Notes: generated from the sequence alone by a model not told the origin. A stretch of DNA of 64,000 bases from Halogranum rubrum (GCF_900114455.1 NZ_FOTC01000002.1:777012-841011); one strand, 5' to 3'. Counted from the first letter of the stretch, positions 16,335-25,091 are shown. Made by a program: numbers and translations.

Positions 16335-17027
16335 CTACTCCTCGACGAGGTCCACCCGTTCGCGGAGCCACGCGGCCGCCGACTTCGCCGTCTCCGGGTC
16401 CGTCGCGGTCACTTTCAGTCGAACGTTCTCGCCGGGGTAGCTCCCCAACTGGACGTCGAACTCGGCTTGGACACCGCGCATTCGGTCGAGGAGCGTGCTC
16501 TCGGGTTCCGACGTGGTCACCGTGGCCGTGTACGTCTGCTCGCCAGCGAACTCGTCGGCGACTTGGTCGAACATCGCCTTCATCTCGCTCGGGACGCCCG
16601 GGAGGACGTAGACGCTGTCGACGACGCATCCCGGTGCGACGCCCTCCTCGTTCGGGAGCATTCGAGACCCCGTCGGGAGATGTGTCGTCCCCTCGGCGAG
16701 GTCTGTTCCGGAGTAGCCGTCGTGGTCGTCGAACCACGCGACGACGTCCGGATGTTCCGCCACCCCACGTCCGAACGCCGCGGCGACGGCGTCCATCGTC
16801 AGGTCGTCGTGCGTCGGGCCGAGTCCACCGGTGACGAGGACGGCGTCGTACTCGGCGTTGTACTCGTTGACGACGCGCGCGATGTCCGCCAGTCGGTCGG
16901 GAACGGTCGTCACTCGCTCGACGCGGACGCCTCGCTCGGTCAACTGTTCACAGAGCCACGTCGCGTTCGTGTTTTCTGTGTCACCGGCCAGCAACTCGTC
17001 GCCGACGGTGACTACCGCTACTCGCAT
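16335..17027 (-). CDS. CinA-like molybdopterin-binding domain protein
   Basis: The 230-residue protein starts MRVAVVTVGDELLAGDTENTN and contains VTGGLGPTHDDLTMDAVA and YVLPGVPSEMKAMF. These are the core motifs of the MoCF-biosynthesis (MogA/MoeA-like) domain in CinA. It lacks the C-terminal nicotinamide-nucleotide deamidase half of bacterial CinA, as is usual in archaea. Relatives hydrolyse ADP-ribose or bind nucleotide cofactors, but the role in haloarchaea is not settled. It is monocistronic by spacing. Confidence 0.9.
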   Translation of the reverse strand: MRVAVVTVGDELLAGDTENTNATWLCEQLTERGVRVERVTTVPDRLADIARVVNEYNAEYDAVLVTGGLGPTHDDLTMDAVAAAFGRGVAEHPDVVAWFDDHDGYSGTDLAEGTTHLPTGSRMLPNEEGVAPGCVVDSVYVLPGVPSEMKAMFDQVADEFAGEQTYTATVTTSEPESTLLDRMRGVQAEFDVQLGSYPGENVRLKVTATDPETAKSAAAWLRERVDLVEE

Positions 17028-17088
17028 ACGTGGTCCACGAGCGTCGTGCGCAAAAGGTCGCTGGTCGCGGGCGATTTCGAGTCGCCGC

Positions 17089-17889
17089 TCAGCGCATGCC
17101 CGGCGGCGGGTCGTCGCCGTCGTCCTGTTCGATGTCGACGTTGAGCCCCAAGTCGCGGCGTTGCTCTTCGAGCGCCTCTATCTGGCGTTTGTAGTAGAAC
17201 AGGCCACCGAGTGCGACGAGGACGAGTCCGGCGGCGATACCACCGAAGATGGTCAGGTCACGCTGGAGATAGAACTGGACGAGCATCGAGTCGGTCTGGA
17301 TGTCGTCCCACACGATGTGCGTTCGACTCTGGTCGTCGACGCTCCGGTCGGTGTAGTTCGGGCGAACCTGCCCGAAGAGGAAGAAGTCGATGCGACGGTC
17401 CGGCGGCAACACGACTTCGTACGACCCCTTCACGAACGTCGGCAACGAGAACCGCTTGGGTGTCGACGTCGACGTGAACGCCAACTTTCCGGGTGCGGCG
17501 CTCGTCTCCTCGGGGAGAGTGACGGTGACCGCCTCGCGCGTCTGCTTGATGGTCCCGCCACGCGCCTTCAACTGCGTCGCGTTGATGACGGTGCCGTTGT
17601 CGTACTGGTACTGCAGGGCGCTGACACGGATGGCGTTCCGACCACCGAGTCCGTCCCGACGGAAGAGTTGGACCTCCGTCGAGTTGAGGTCGTAGACGGC
17701 CGAGAACGTCGCGTTCTCGACGACGGCGATGTGAGCGTCGCGGTCGCTGTCCCAGGTGTACTCGGCGGCCGGCGGTTCGTTCAACCGGTCGTTGGAGACG
17801 TCTTGCGGGCCCATGATGGCACCGAGACAGCCAGCCGAGAGGAGGAGAAAGACGAGCGACGCCGTTCCGAGGACCAGACGGGTGTTCAT
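17089..17889 (-). CDS. DUF5803 lipoprotein
   Basis: The protein (266 aa) has a lipobox with Cys21 (LLLSAGC), an extracytoplasmic beta-rich region, and a C-terminal TM helix (IFGGIAAGLVLVALGGLFYY, about residues 215-235). An acidic, proline-ending cytoplasmic tail follows. This matches the haloarchaeal DUF5803 family. Its ATG overlaps the stop of the DUF2110 gene by four bases, so it is the third gene of the tfe operon (tfe, DUF2110, DUF5803). Function unknown. Possessing both lipid and TM anchors is unusual. Confidence 0.85.
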   Translation of the reverse strand: MNTRLVLGTASLVFLLLSAGCLGAIMGPQDVSNDRLNEPPAAEYTWDSDRDAHIAVVENATFSAVYDLNSTEVQLFRRDGLGGRNAIRVSALQYQYDNGTVINATQLKARGGTIKQTREAVTVTLPEETSAAPGKLAFTSTSTPKRFSLPTFVKGSYEVVLPPDRRIDFFLFGQVRPNYTDRSVDDQSRTHIVWDDIQTDSMLVQFYLQRDLTIFGGIAAGLVLVALGGLFYYKRQIEALEEQRRDLGLNVDIEQDDGDDPPPGMR

Positions 17890-18557
17890 GTGATGACGCA
17901 ACGAATCTCTGCCGGGAGGTATTCTCCGATACTGGAGAGGAGACCCGGCGGGTCGGTCCCTTCGCGACACATGATGCTCTGCTCCAGTAGGCCGATTCGT
18001 TCGACGGTGACGATGTCGTGGGCGTGTCCTGCGCGGTTGACCGTCGCTCGTACCTCGCCACGGGTGGCGCTGTTGACGTTGACGCGGCCTTCGCCACGCG
18101 TCCAGTCGTAGAGCATGTCCCGTGTCTCGTCGGCCAACCGGGCCGGGTCGCCGGCGACGAACTTCAGCGGTGTGTGCTGGACGATGCCGAACCGTTCGCG
18201 AATCTGCGTCGGCGACCCTTGTCCGAGTCCCAGCTCCTCGGTCGGGATGAAGACGCGGTTGCCGTGGCCGACGTCGAGGTAGAAGCCGTCGTCGTCCCAC
18301 GCGTCGAGCGTTCCGACGTACGTCTCACCGTCTCGGTGTTGCGGGACGACTTCGCCCCACTCGCCGCGGAGGACGTTCCGGGCCACGTTGGCGTCCTCGC
18401 CAGTGACGGTGACGCTGATGAAGTCGTCGTCGCGGACGCCGATGTCGTACTCGACGTCGAGGTCACCGATGTCGTTCTGCACCATCGATCCGAGGCTGTC
18501 GAGCGCCCGACCACGAGCGTCGCCGCCGATGTAACATTTGGTTGCGAGTACGACCAT
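17886..18557 (-). CDS. DUF2110 family protein
   Basis: Translation from ATG 18557 gives 223 residues starting MVVLATKCYIGGDARGRALD. It contains GTLDAWDDDGFYLDVGHGN (a possible OB/RNA-binding strand pair), IPTEELGLGQG, and a C-terminal helix-hairpin segment VERIGLLEQSIMC. It matches the archaeal DUF2110 family and is translationally coupled on both sides (TAATG with tfe, ATGA with the DUF5803 gene). The association with TFE suggests a nucleic-acid role, which is inference only. Confidence 0.85.
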   Translation of the reverse strand: MVVLATKCYIGGDARGRALDSLGSMVQNDIGDLDVEYDIGVRDDDFISVTVTGEDANVARNVLRGEWGEVVPQHRDGETYVGTLDAWDDDGFYLDVGHGNRVFIPTEELGLGQGSPTQIRERFGIVQHTPLKFVAGDPARLADETRDMLYDWTRGEGRVNVNSATRGEVRATVNRAGHAHDIVTVERIGLLEQSIMCREGTDPPGLLSSIGEYLPAEIRCVIT

Positions 18558-19081
18558 TAGCTTGTAGCGTCCACGTTGAGTTCGTCTCGTAGGTTGTCGA
18601 CGCGTCGTGTCATCGCGTCGACGAGGTGGTTGTTCTCCATCGATTCGAGCGGCGAACCGCACTCGGGACACTCGAAGCCGAAGTCCATCGCCTCACCGAA
18701 CTCGAAGCGAATGGAACAGACTTCACAGAGGTAGAACTCGTGCGTCCGCTCGTACTCCTCGCGCTGTTCTATCGCTTCGAGCAGTCGGTGCATCTCCTCT
18801 TTGAGATTCTCCGGGATGTTCTCGTACTCGAAGGTCCACAGATAGGTGAGCCATCCGGAGTCCTCGTCGCGGACGCGGCGGTACGTCGCGAGGTCGTTCT
18901 CGTACAGGATGAAGAGTGCGCGACGCACGTCGTTCAGTTCGAGGTCCAGGTCCTCCGCCAGTTCCTCGTCGGTCACTTCGCCGTCCGGCGGCGCGGCGGC
19001 GACCGGCATCCCCGTGGGGCCAACCAACTCGTGGAGGTACTTCTGGATGACAGGGTCGTTCAGCAGGTCCTCAAAAGCCAT
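18557..19081 (-). CDS. tfe: Transcription initiation factor TFE
   Basis: The 174-residue protein is full-length archaeal TFE-alpha. It has an N-terminal extended winged helix (FEDLLNDPVIQKYLHELVG, then ELAEDLDLELNDVRRALFIL and YRRVRDEDSGWLTYLW). A coiled linker precedes a C-terminal zinc ribbon with C119/C122 and C138/C141. It stabilises promoter opening by RNA polymerase. ATG 19081 is fixed by CTTTTAAAC 24 bases upstream and by homology, excluding an upstream extension. It leads a three-gene operon. Confidence 0.96.
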   Translation of the reverse strand: MAFEDLLNDPVIQKYLHELVGPTGMPVAAAPPDGEVTDEELAEDLDLELNDVRRALFILYENDLATYRRVRDEDSGWLTYLWTFEYENIPENLKEEMHRLLEAIEQREEYERTHEFYLCEVCSIRFEFGEAMDFGFECPECGSPLESMENNHLVDAMTRRVDNLRDELNVDATS

Positions 19082-19105
19082 TACCTCTAGGTCCGCCGCA
19101 AAACA

Positions 19106-19114
19106 GTTTAAAAG
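19106..19114 (-). promoter_or_regulatory. TATA box for the tfe operon
   Basis: CTTTTAAAC on the minus strand, 24 bases before ATG 19081. Confidence 0.6.
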
Positions 19115-19248
19115 CACCGAATACGGTCACCGGGAGTGATGGTTCCGGAGAGTGACCGATTCACCGACAATTCGTTTCGAACAGTGTATACCGACGTCCC
19201 TCATCACCAAAATATTCCTCTCTGCTCATACTTGGGCCTAAAAATTTA

Positions 19249-19286
19249 CAAATGTACCAATTTGGGTGAGAATTAGGACACATTTG
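19249..19286. promoter_or_regulatory. AT-rich block with partial inverted repeat before the DUF7282 gene
   Basis: An AT-rich island within GC-rich DNA holds ACAAATGT and, about 20 bases on, ACATTTG. A further interrupted repeat GGTATCGG-TT-CCCATACC lies at about 19322-19339, just before the ATG. They could be regulator sites. Confidence 0.35.
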
Positions 19287-19351
19287 CCAAAATCCACTTT
19301 AGTCTCTCTCCCCTCGTTTCGGGTATCGGTTCCCATACCGGTGTCACCCCA

Positions 19352-20689
19352 ATGCCTGAAGACGAATTTGTAGACGAGACCGGCCGTACCGACGGAACAA
19401 CAACCAACTCGACGTTCGGCGCGTCGTCGCGGCGGCGGTTCCTGACCGTCGCCGCTGCGACCGGTGCCGCCGCGACGCTCGGCGGAACGGCAGTCGCCCA
19501 GCAGTCCTCGGACACGGCGACGGTCACGTTCGACGACCAGACTACCGGTGGAAAGACAGTCACCGTCCAGTCCACGACGCTCCCCGAGGGAGGCTACGTG
19601 GCGATTCACGACGCGCGCCTGCAGGAGGGGAAAGCCCTCGAAAGCGTCGTCGGTGTCTCGGCGTACCTCGATGCGGGCACACACGAGAACGTCGAAGTCA
19701 CCCTGTTCGACGTGGAGGGCGCGGAGTTCGAGATGGGGATGCTGGACGAAGACCAGCCACTCATCGCAATGCCGCACCGCGAGACCAACGGTAACGAGAC
19801 GTACGAGTTCGTCGCCTCCGGTGGGGAGGACGACGGACCGTACACCGCAGACGGCGGTGCCGTCGTCGACGACGCGGCGGTTACCGTCGAGTCCATGCCG
19901 ATGGCGTCCGTCACGTTCGACGACCAGACGACTGGCGGACAGATGGTCGACATCGCCTCGACGACACTCTCGGAAGGCGGGTTCGTCGCCATCCACGACA
20001 GTAGCCTCCTCGACGGGAAGGTACTGGAGAGCGTCGTCGGCGTCTCGCCGTACCTCGAAGCCGGCACGCACGAAGACGTCTCGGTCACGCTGTTCAACGT
20101 GAACGGTGCCGACTTCGACGCCGAGATGATGCTGGAAGAAGACCAGACGCTCATCGCGATGCCGCATCTCGACACGAACGACACCGACACCTACGACTTC
20201 GTCTCCTCCGGCGGGGAGGACGACGGACCGTACACCGCAGACGGGAAGGCTGTCGTCGACGACGCGGCGATTACCGTCGAAGCGACCGAACAGCCGATGG
20301 CCGACGTCTGTTTCCCGGACCAGAAATCCGACGGCATGTCGGTCATGCTCCCCGAGGCGACGCTCTCGGAGGGCGGGTTCGTCGCCATCCACGACAGTCG
20401 CCTGCAGGACGGCGAGGTGTTCGAGAGCGTCATCGGCGTCTCCGAGTACCTCGACGCTGGTACCCACGAGGACATCGAAGTCGACCTGTTCCAGGGCGTC
20501 CCCGGCGGCGACTTCGACAAGAACATGCTCGACGCCGACGAGACGCTCGTCGCCATGCCACACTTCGACAGCAACGACACCGACACCTACGACTTCATCA
20601 CGTCCGAGGGCCAGGAAGACGGCCCGTACACGATGGACGGCAAGCCCGTCGTGAACCCGGGCAAGATTACGGTCGAAGACGGCTGTTAG
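19352..20689 (+). CDS. Tat-exported protein with three DUF7282 repeats
   Basis: The 445-residue protein has a twin-arginine signal (RRRFL at 27-31) with a cleavable-looking AVAQ end near residue 50. Three homologous units of about 115-130 residues follow, beginning near 55, 182 and 313. Each contains a F-DDQTTGG/FPDQKSDG start, LPEGGYVAIHD/LSEGGFVAIHD, a VVGVS-YL-AGTHE segment, and a DDGPYTADG-type end. Repeats 1 and 2 are almost identical in DNA around GAGGACGACGGACCGTACAC, suggesting recent duplication. It is likely a secreted or surface beta-sandwich protein; function unknown. Confidence 0.88.
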   Translation: MPEDEFVDETGRTDGTTTNSTFGASSRRRFLTVAAATGAAATLGGTAVAQQSSDTATVTFDDQTTGGKTVTVQSTTLPEGGYVAIHDARLQEGKALESVVGVSAYLDAGTHENVEVTLFDVEGAEFEMGMLDEDQPLIAMPHRETNGNETYEFVASGGEDDGPYTADGGAVVDDAAVTVESMPMASVTFDDQTTGGQMVDIASTTLSEGGFVAIHDSSLLDGKVLESVVGVSPYLEAGTHEDVSVTLFNVNGADFDAEMMLEEDQTLIAMPHLDTNDTDTYDFVSSGGEDDGPYTADGKAVVDDAAITVEATEQPMADVCFPDQKSDGMSVMLPEATLSEGGFVAIHDSRLQDGEVFESVIGVSEYLDAGTHEDIEVDLFQGVPGGDFDKNMLDADETLVAMPHFDSNDTDTYDFITSEGQEDGPYTMDGKPVVNPGKITVEDGC

Positions 20690-20884
20690 AAGTCGAGAGC
20701 TCAGCAGCAGACGAACGGCACCCCCAACCCTCTCCCATCCCCCTCCGGCCGCTCTCCGCGCCGGAGCGGTGCTCATCCATCCCTCCACGCCCCCTTCGAT
20801 TTTTGTCGAGACACTCACCCCGTCAGCGACGTCACCAACGGGAGCAGCGCAACTGATATGACGGTTGCGTGACGAGACGTTCGT

Positions 20885-21586
20885 ATGCCCTCCCTCCCCG
20901 GTACGTTCGTCCGGACAGTTCGCGAACGGGCGACGGTGCAAGCGGTCGCCGCGTTGGTCCTCCTCGTCGTCTTCCTCCGGTTCGTCGGGGACGAACCGTG
21001 GTCCGTCGTCGGTCGCTTCGCCGCACTGCTCACCACGCTCGTCGCGTTCGGCGCACTCGCGGACGCGCCGAACGTGGACGACCGATACCTCGCCATCGTG
21101 TGTGGCTTCGTCATCGCGGCAGTCGCCGTGTTCGTCCCCGACGCCATCGTCGAAGGCGAGACGCTCGGTGTCACCGTCGTCGGTCTCGCCGTCGGCGGAT
21201 GGCTGGTCGCCGACGGCCTCGCCGCACTCGCGAGCGGTCGCTCCGCGTCGGAGAGGAGCGAAGAGTTCGACGACGTCGACTCCGACGAGTTCTTCTTCGA
21301 GATGCAGTTGTTCCGCGTCGTCGCCAACCAGTTGCGCGAGCGACCGCAGACTCGCGCGGAACTCGCGGCGGCGTGCGACCTCACCGAGTCGCGGGTCCAG
21401 ACGGCACTCGACCGCTTGGAGTCCACCGGGTCGGCGCATCCAGTCGCCGAGACTGTCGACGGCGAGACGCGCTGGGCGTTCGACGAGTCCAGCGTCGGCC
21501 CGCGGGCGTTCGTCGACGCGACTGCTGGCAGTGCGATTCGACGTCTCTCGCTTCCGTTCCGAGAGATTCTGGCACTGCGTCGATGA
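20885..21586 (+). CDS. Membrane protein with C-terminal winged-helix domain
   Basis: Residues 15-125 of this 233-residue protein hold four to five hydrophobic helices (VQAVAALVLLVVFLRF, LAIVCGFVIAAVAVFVPD and others). Residues 138-205 form a helix-turn-helix domain (FRVVANQLRERPQTRAELAAACDLTESRVQTALDRL, then a wing VAETVDGETRW). Haloarchaea often have such membrane-tethered HTH proteins. The stop overlaps the ATG of the next membrane gene by four bases. Sensing at the membrane coupled to DNA binding is an inference. Confidence 0.8.
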   Translation: MPSLPGTFVRTVRERATVQAVAALVLLVVFLRFVGDEPWSVVGRFAALLTTLVAFGALADAPNVDDRYLAIVCGFVIAAVAVFVPDAIVEGETLGVTVVGLAVGGWLVADGLAALASGRSASERSEEFDDVDSDEFFFEMQLFRVVANQLRERPQTRAELAAACDLTESRVQTALDRLESTGSAHPVAETVDGETRWAFDESSVGPRAFVDATAGSAIRRLSLPFREILALRR

Positions 21587-21948
21587 GTCCGTCGCCGAGC
21601 GACGACCAGTTCGATCCGCCAGACGTCAACGAGTCGGCGCGTGACCTCGTCGCGTACGTCGCTATTGGCTTGGTCATCACTGGTGTGGCCGTCGTTCTCG
21701 GCGCGTCGCTCGAAGACGTCGTGCCCGCTGTCGTCGCCTTTCCACTCATCGGCGCGGTCCGTCTCGGCGTCGCTGTCATCGGCCTCCCAGCACCGACCGT
21801 CGACTTCGTCACGGCCCTCGGACTGACCGCGTTCGCCGTCTACGGTGTGTACTTCGATTCGTCCCCGACCGTGGTTCTCGCAGCGCTCGTCGCTGGCTGG
21901 TTCTTCCGTGATTCCGTACCCGAACTGTGGCGATACTGGCGGCAGTAG
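21583..21948 (+). CDS. Four-TM membrane protein, 121 aa, coupled to the HTH membrane protein
   Basis: Starting at ATG 21583, which overlaps the previous stop, the protein has an acidic N-terminus (SPSPSDDQFDPPDVNESARD). Four hydrophobic segments follow: VAYVAIGLVITGVAVVLGA, VVPAVVAFPLIGAVRLGVAVIG, VDFVTALGLTAFAVYGVYF and VVLAALVAGWFFRD. No family is known to me. Translational coupling suggests it partners the HTH membrane protein. A longer in-frame extension over the previous gene has Arg-rich non-halophilic composition and is rejected. Confidence 0.75.
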   Translation: MSPSPSDDQFDPPDVNESARDLVAYVAIGLVITGVAVVLGASLEDVVPAVVAFPLIGAVRLGVAVIGLPAPTVDFVTALGLTAFAVYGVYFDSSPTVVLAALVAGWFFRDSVPELWRYWRQ

Positions 21949-22009
21949 GTGGATGTTCGAAGAAGAACGACAGAACGGAAAGTCGAACGCGTCGGTCGTC
22001 GCCGCTCTA

Positions 22010-22552
22010 CTACTCCGCGTCGGGGTCGACGACTTTCTTCCCCGTCGCCATCGGAATCACGTTCCGGTCTGCGTCCTCCCACTCTCGCTCCAACTCGCGG
22101 CCGTCGAACAGGCGGTCCAGAAAGACGGCGAGTCCGGCGACTTCCGAGTGCGGTTGGTTCGTGACGCCGACGTTCCAGTCTGCGCCTTCGTAGACCTCGA
22201 AAGGAACCTTCTCGCCGCCGACGACGACGAGGAGCGGTTCTGTCTGGTGGGCCTCGCGGATGTCGGCTTCGACGTCTTGGACGCGCTCACCGTACATCGT
22301 CAGGTGGACGACGACGCCGTCCCAGTCGCGAATCGTGGCGTTCAGCGCGCCGGTCAGTTCGACGTCGAACGGGCCACCGAAGCGACCCGTGATGTCTTCG
22401 ACCGTCTCCTCTGACTGTCCGGCGTTGTCGGGGAAGATGACTCGGTCGGCACCGAGTGCCCGGGCGGTCAGGCCGACGTGGGTGGTCATCCGGTCGTCGC
22501 GACCCGGCCGGTGACCGTACCGGAGGACCGCGACTTCGGGTTCGTCCTGCAT
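22010..22552 (-). CDS. trm56: tRNA (cytidine(56)-2'-O)-methyltransferase Trm56
   Basis: The 180-residue protein shows the archaeal SPOUT-class signature VLRYGHRPGRDDRMTTHVGL near the N-terminus, VHLTMYGERV, and the knotted cofactor-binding segment LLVVVGGEKVPFEVYEGADW. The NVGVTNQPHSEVAGLAVFLDRLF tail confirms aTrm56. It methylates C56 in the T-loop of tRNAs using SAM. It follows the DICT protein gene by 24 bases on the same strand and could be co-transcribed. Confidence 0.95.
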   Translation of the reverse strand: MQDEPEVAVLRYGHRPGRDDRMTTHVGLTARALGADRVIFPDNAGQSEETVEDITGRFGGPFDVELTGALNATIRDWDGVVVHLTMYGERVQDVEADIREAHQTEPLLVVVGGEKVPFEVYEGADWNVGVTNQPHSEVAGLAVFLDRLFDGRELEREWEDADRNVIPMATGKKVVDPDAE

Positions 22553-22576
22553 GGCCGATGCGAGACGCTCGGCGAC

Positions 22577-23344
22577 TTAGGGGGTTTCGTTTCCGTTGTC
22601 GGGGTGGTGGTCGACCTGTGCATCCGGCGTGTGCGTGAACGCGTTCTCGACGTGTTCGACGATTCTGTCGACCAGCGCCGGGTCGTACGTCCAGAAGCCG
22701 TAGAACTGGCCGGGAGAACGCTCCTCGGCGACGAGTGCACACTTCGAGAGGTCGTCACCGCCACCGTCGAAGACGACGAACCAGCAGTCTCTGACCTCGT
22801 CGTCGAGGAGCCTGTGGACGACGATACCGGAACTCGTCGGTGGCTCCCAATCGGGCTGGCCGTAGACGTGGATGTCGAGTCCGGGCGTCCGGTCGATATC
22901 GTGGTACGTCTCCAGTTGGTCGCGGAGTGCCGAGAGACGCTGGAACCCCGCGTAGAGCGTTCCGCGCCCCGCTCTGATGGCTCTGTCTTCGATTTCACGA
23001 GACGTCGCTACCATCTGTCGGCGGTCGAACGACGAGAAGAGAGTGTCGTCGAGTAGGCTGAACAGATAGCGGAGGTCCGCCGAGACGAGTTCGTCGGACC
23101 CCGGTTCGTGGATACGCGGCTCGTCGAGTGCACGAAGCGAACTGAGTGCGACGCTTCCGAGGAAGTCGTCGCCGGCGCTGACGGTGACGAACTCGTCTGT
23201 GTCCGCTGTCGGGAGGCGTTCGTACTCGACGGAGACGTGGCGCGCGCCGAAGTAGCTACCCACGCCGAACTGCGGTTCGTGTGCGAAGACGGTTATCGTC
23301 TTCCGCCTGTCTTCCATCTCGTGGATGAGCGCTTTCAGAGACAT
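22577..23344 (-). CDS. DICT-domain sensory protein
   Basis: From ATG 23344 the protein has 255 residues starting MSLKALIHEMEDRRKTITVFA, followed by EPRIHEPGSDELVSADLRYLFSLLDDTLF. The C-terminal half has IVVHRLLDDEVRDCWFVVFDGGGDDLSKCALVAEE, typical of the DICT domain. DICT domains are predicted small-molecule or light/redox sensors found with two-component and cyclic-nucleotide enzymes. Here it is free-standing. A TATA-like CAGTTATCT about 22 bases upstream supports this ATG. Its signal and partner are unknown. Confidence 0.85.
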   Translation of the reverse strand: MSLKALIHEMEDRRKTITVFAHEPQFGVGSYFGARHVSVEYERLPTADTDEFVTVSAGDDFLGSVALSSLRALDEPRIHEPGSDELVSADLRYLFSLLDDTLFSSFDRRQMVATSREIEDRAIRAGRGTLYAGFQRLSALRDQLETYHDIDRTPGLDIHVYGQPDWEPPTSSGIVVHRLLDDEVRDCWFVVFDGGGDDLSKCALVAEERSPGQFYGFWTYDPALVDRIVEHVENAFTHTPDAQVDHHPDNGNETP

Positions 23345-23475
23345 CGTATGTCCGGACACGTCCGTCCAGATAACTGAGATAGGTGCGAGAGCCATATCAA
23401 CGTTTTCTGGTTACAGAGGCGGCGACCGTCGGAAGAACCAGAATACACTTACTTACGCCTGTCGCAGTCGCTGAC

Positions 23476-24408
23476 ATGAACCTCACCGACAAGCGAGTCG
23501 TCGTGACGGGTGGTGCGGGTCTCGTCGGGTCGCATCTCGCGAAGCGTCTCGCGGCCGACAACGACGTCGTCGTCGCCGACGACCTCTCGAAAGGCGACCG
23601 AGAGCGCGTCCCCGACGGCGTCGAGTTCGTCGAGGCCGACATGACCGACGCCGAGGACGTGGCCGACGCCATCACCGCCGACGTAGACGTCGTCTTCCAC
23701 TTCGCTGCCTACACAGACACCAACTACGCCAACCCCCGCCAACTGTTCGAGGAGAACACCGAGATGACGTACAACGTCCTCGAACGGATGGACGAGGTCG
23801 ATGTGCACAACGTCGCGTTCACCTCGTCGTCGACCATCTACGGCGAAGCGCCGATGCCGACGCCCGAAGACTACGCCCCCCTCGAACCCATCAGCGTCTA
23901 CGGAGCTTCGAAACTCGCAGACGAGGGTCTCATCTCCACCTACGCCCACGCTGACGAGTTCACCGCGTGGGTGTTCCGCTTCGCCAACATCGTCGGCCCG
24001 CACCAGCGCGGTAACGTCGTCCCCGACTTCATCGAGAAACTCGTCGAGAACCCCGAGGAGTTGGAGATTCTCGGCGACGGCCGACAGGAGAAGTCCTACC
24101 TCCACGTCTCCGACTGCGTCGACGCGATGTGTCACGTCGTCGAACACGGCCAGAAGGACCTCAACACGTACAACCTCGGCACGCGGACGACTACCTCGGT
24201 GACGACCATCGCCGACATCGTCGCAGACGAGATGGACCTCGACCCCGAGTACAGTTACACCGGCGGCGACCGCGGGTGGAAGGGCGACGTGCCGAAGATG
24301 CGTCTCTCCATCGAGAAACTCTCGGCGCTCGGGTGGGAACCGACCACGTCTTCGGACGACGCTGTCCGGAAGGCGGCCCATGACCTCATCGACGAGTTGA
24401 CCGCTTAG
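23476..24408 (+). CDS. NAD-dependent epimerase/dehydratase (UDP-sugar type SDR)
   Basis: The 310-residue enzyme has the Rossmann motif TGGAGLVG (residues 11-18), the SSSTIYG segment with the catalytic Ser/Thr, and Y142-x3-K146 in VYGASKLADE. HQRGNVVPDFIEKL and DGRQEKSYLHVSDC further match UDP-glucose 4-epimerase/dTDP-glucose 4,6-dehydratase-like extended SDRs. It is likely to modify a nucleotide sugar. The start ATG 23476 is preceded by an AT-rich CTTACTTA element. Its stop overlaps the convergent BsuPI-like gene by four bases. Confidence 0.93.
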   Translation: MNLTDKRVVVTGGAGLVGSHLAKRLAADNDVVVADDLSKGDRERVPDGVEFVEADMTDAEDVADAITADVDVVFHFAAYTDTNYANPRQLFEENTEMTYNVLERMDEVDVHNVAFTSSSTIYGEAPMPTPEDYAPLEPISVYGASKLADEGLISTYAHADEFTAWVFRFANIVGPHQRGNVVPDFIEKLVENPEELEILGDGRQEKSYLHVSDCVDAMCHVVEHGQKDLNTYNLGTRTTTSVTTIADIVADEMDLDPEYSYTGGDRGWKGDVPKMRLSIEKLSALGWEPTTSSDDAVRKAAHDLIDELTA

Positions 24409-24734
24409 ACAGAGACCGTCGTCTCGGCGGCGATACCGTGGCCTTCGGCGACGACTTCGCCGCGACAGTCGTAGGTTCCCGGTTTCGGGCCCTCCCAGAC
24501 ACCTTCGTACGTGGCCGTCCCGCCGGGTTCGATAGTCTCCGACCCGAGCATCTGCATGAACATCTGGTCGTCACTCCACCGCCAGACCGTCTCGCCGTCG
24601 GCCTGTGCGAGGAACTCCGCGCGCTGCCCGTCGGGAAAGGAGAGTTCGAGCGGTTCGTCGCCGTCGTTCTCGACGGTGAGTGTGAACTGGACCGCCCCTT
24701 CGCCAGCGTCGGCGTCGAGTGTCGCTGTAACCAT
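24405..24734 (-). CDS. BsuPI-related proteinase-inhibitor-like beta-sandwich protein
   Basis: The protein (109 aa) is all-beta: AVQFTLTVENDGDEPLELSFPDGQRAEFLAQ, then GETVWRWSDDQMFMQML, IEPGGTATYEGVWEG and GTYDCRGEVVA. This order matches the intracellular proteinase inhibitor (BsuPI) domain in bacteria and haloarchaea. There is no signal peptide, so it is probably cytoplasmic. ATG 24734 is chosen because upstream in-frame residues do not fit the domain start. Inhibitory activity is untested, although a subtilase gene lies 360 bases away. Confidence 0.8.
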   Translation of the reverse strand: MVTATLDADAGEGAVQFTLTVENDGDEPLELSFPDGQRAEFLAQADGETVWRWSDDQMFMQMLGSETIEPGGTATYEGVWEGPKPGTYDCRGEVVAEGHGIAAETTVSV

Positions 24735-24829
24735 ACCGTATCCACTCGCGAGTGGTCCAAAAGAACTCGGGACGCTGTGGCCCAAAGACTAAAACCTTCC
24801 ATCGGTAACCGCCGTCGAGGTGACTACTG

Positions 24830-25030
24830 ATGGGACTGCTCAGTGCAGTCACGTCACGACTCGAACTGACGCGGCCAGACGAACCGAGCCGTAAGTACAC
24901 GAGCGAGGAGTCGTTCGCGTACGAGTGCGGTCGCTGTGAGACGACGTTCGAACGGCCGAAGTCGCGGATGACGCGCATCCGATGTCCGGACTGCGGGTCG
25001 TGCGACGTCTACGCTGCCGACGACGCGTAG
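24830..25030 (+). CDS. Small zinc-ribbon protein, 66 aa
   Basis: Cysteines at C33/C36 (YECGRC) and C52/C55 (RCPDC), with an extra C58, form a rubredoxin-like zinc ribbon. The N-terminal 25 residues are helical. Many haloarchaeal zinc microproteins look like this, and a few affect biofilm or motility in Haloferax, but this one is not identified. It is divergent from the BsuPI-like gene. Confidence 0.8.
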   Translation: MGLLSAVTSRLELTRPDEPSRKYTSEESFAYECGRCETTFERPKSRMTRIRCPDCGSCDVYAADDA

Positions 25031-25091
25031 AACGGAGCGACGCGAGGCGGCGTCGAGGCGACGACAGCGCCGCCGAATTCTGTTCTTTTCT

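Noticed and set aside
19238-21439. 733-codon minus-strand frame opposite the DUF7282 gene
   Set aside because: Low-complexity, Arg/Gly-rich shadow without motifs; the plus-strand genes have Tat and TM features.
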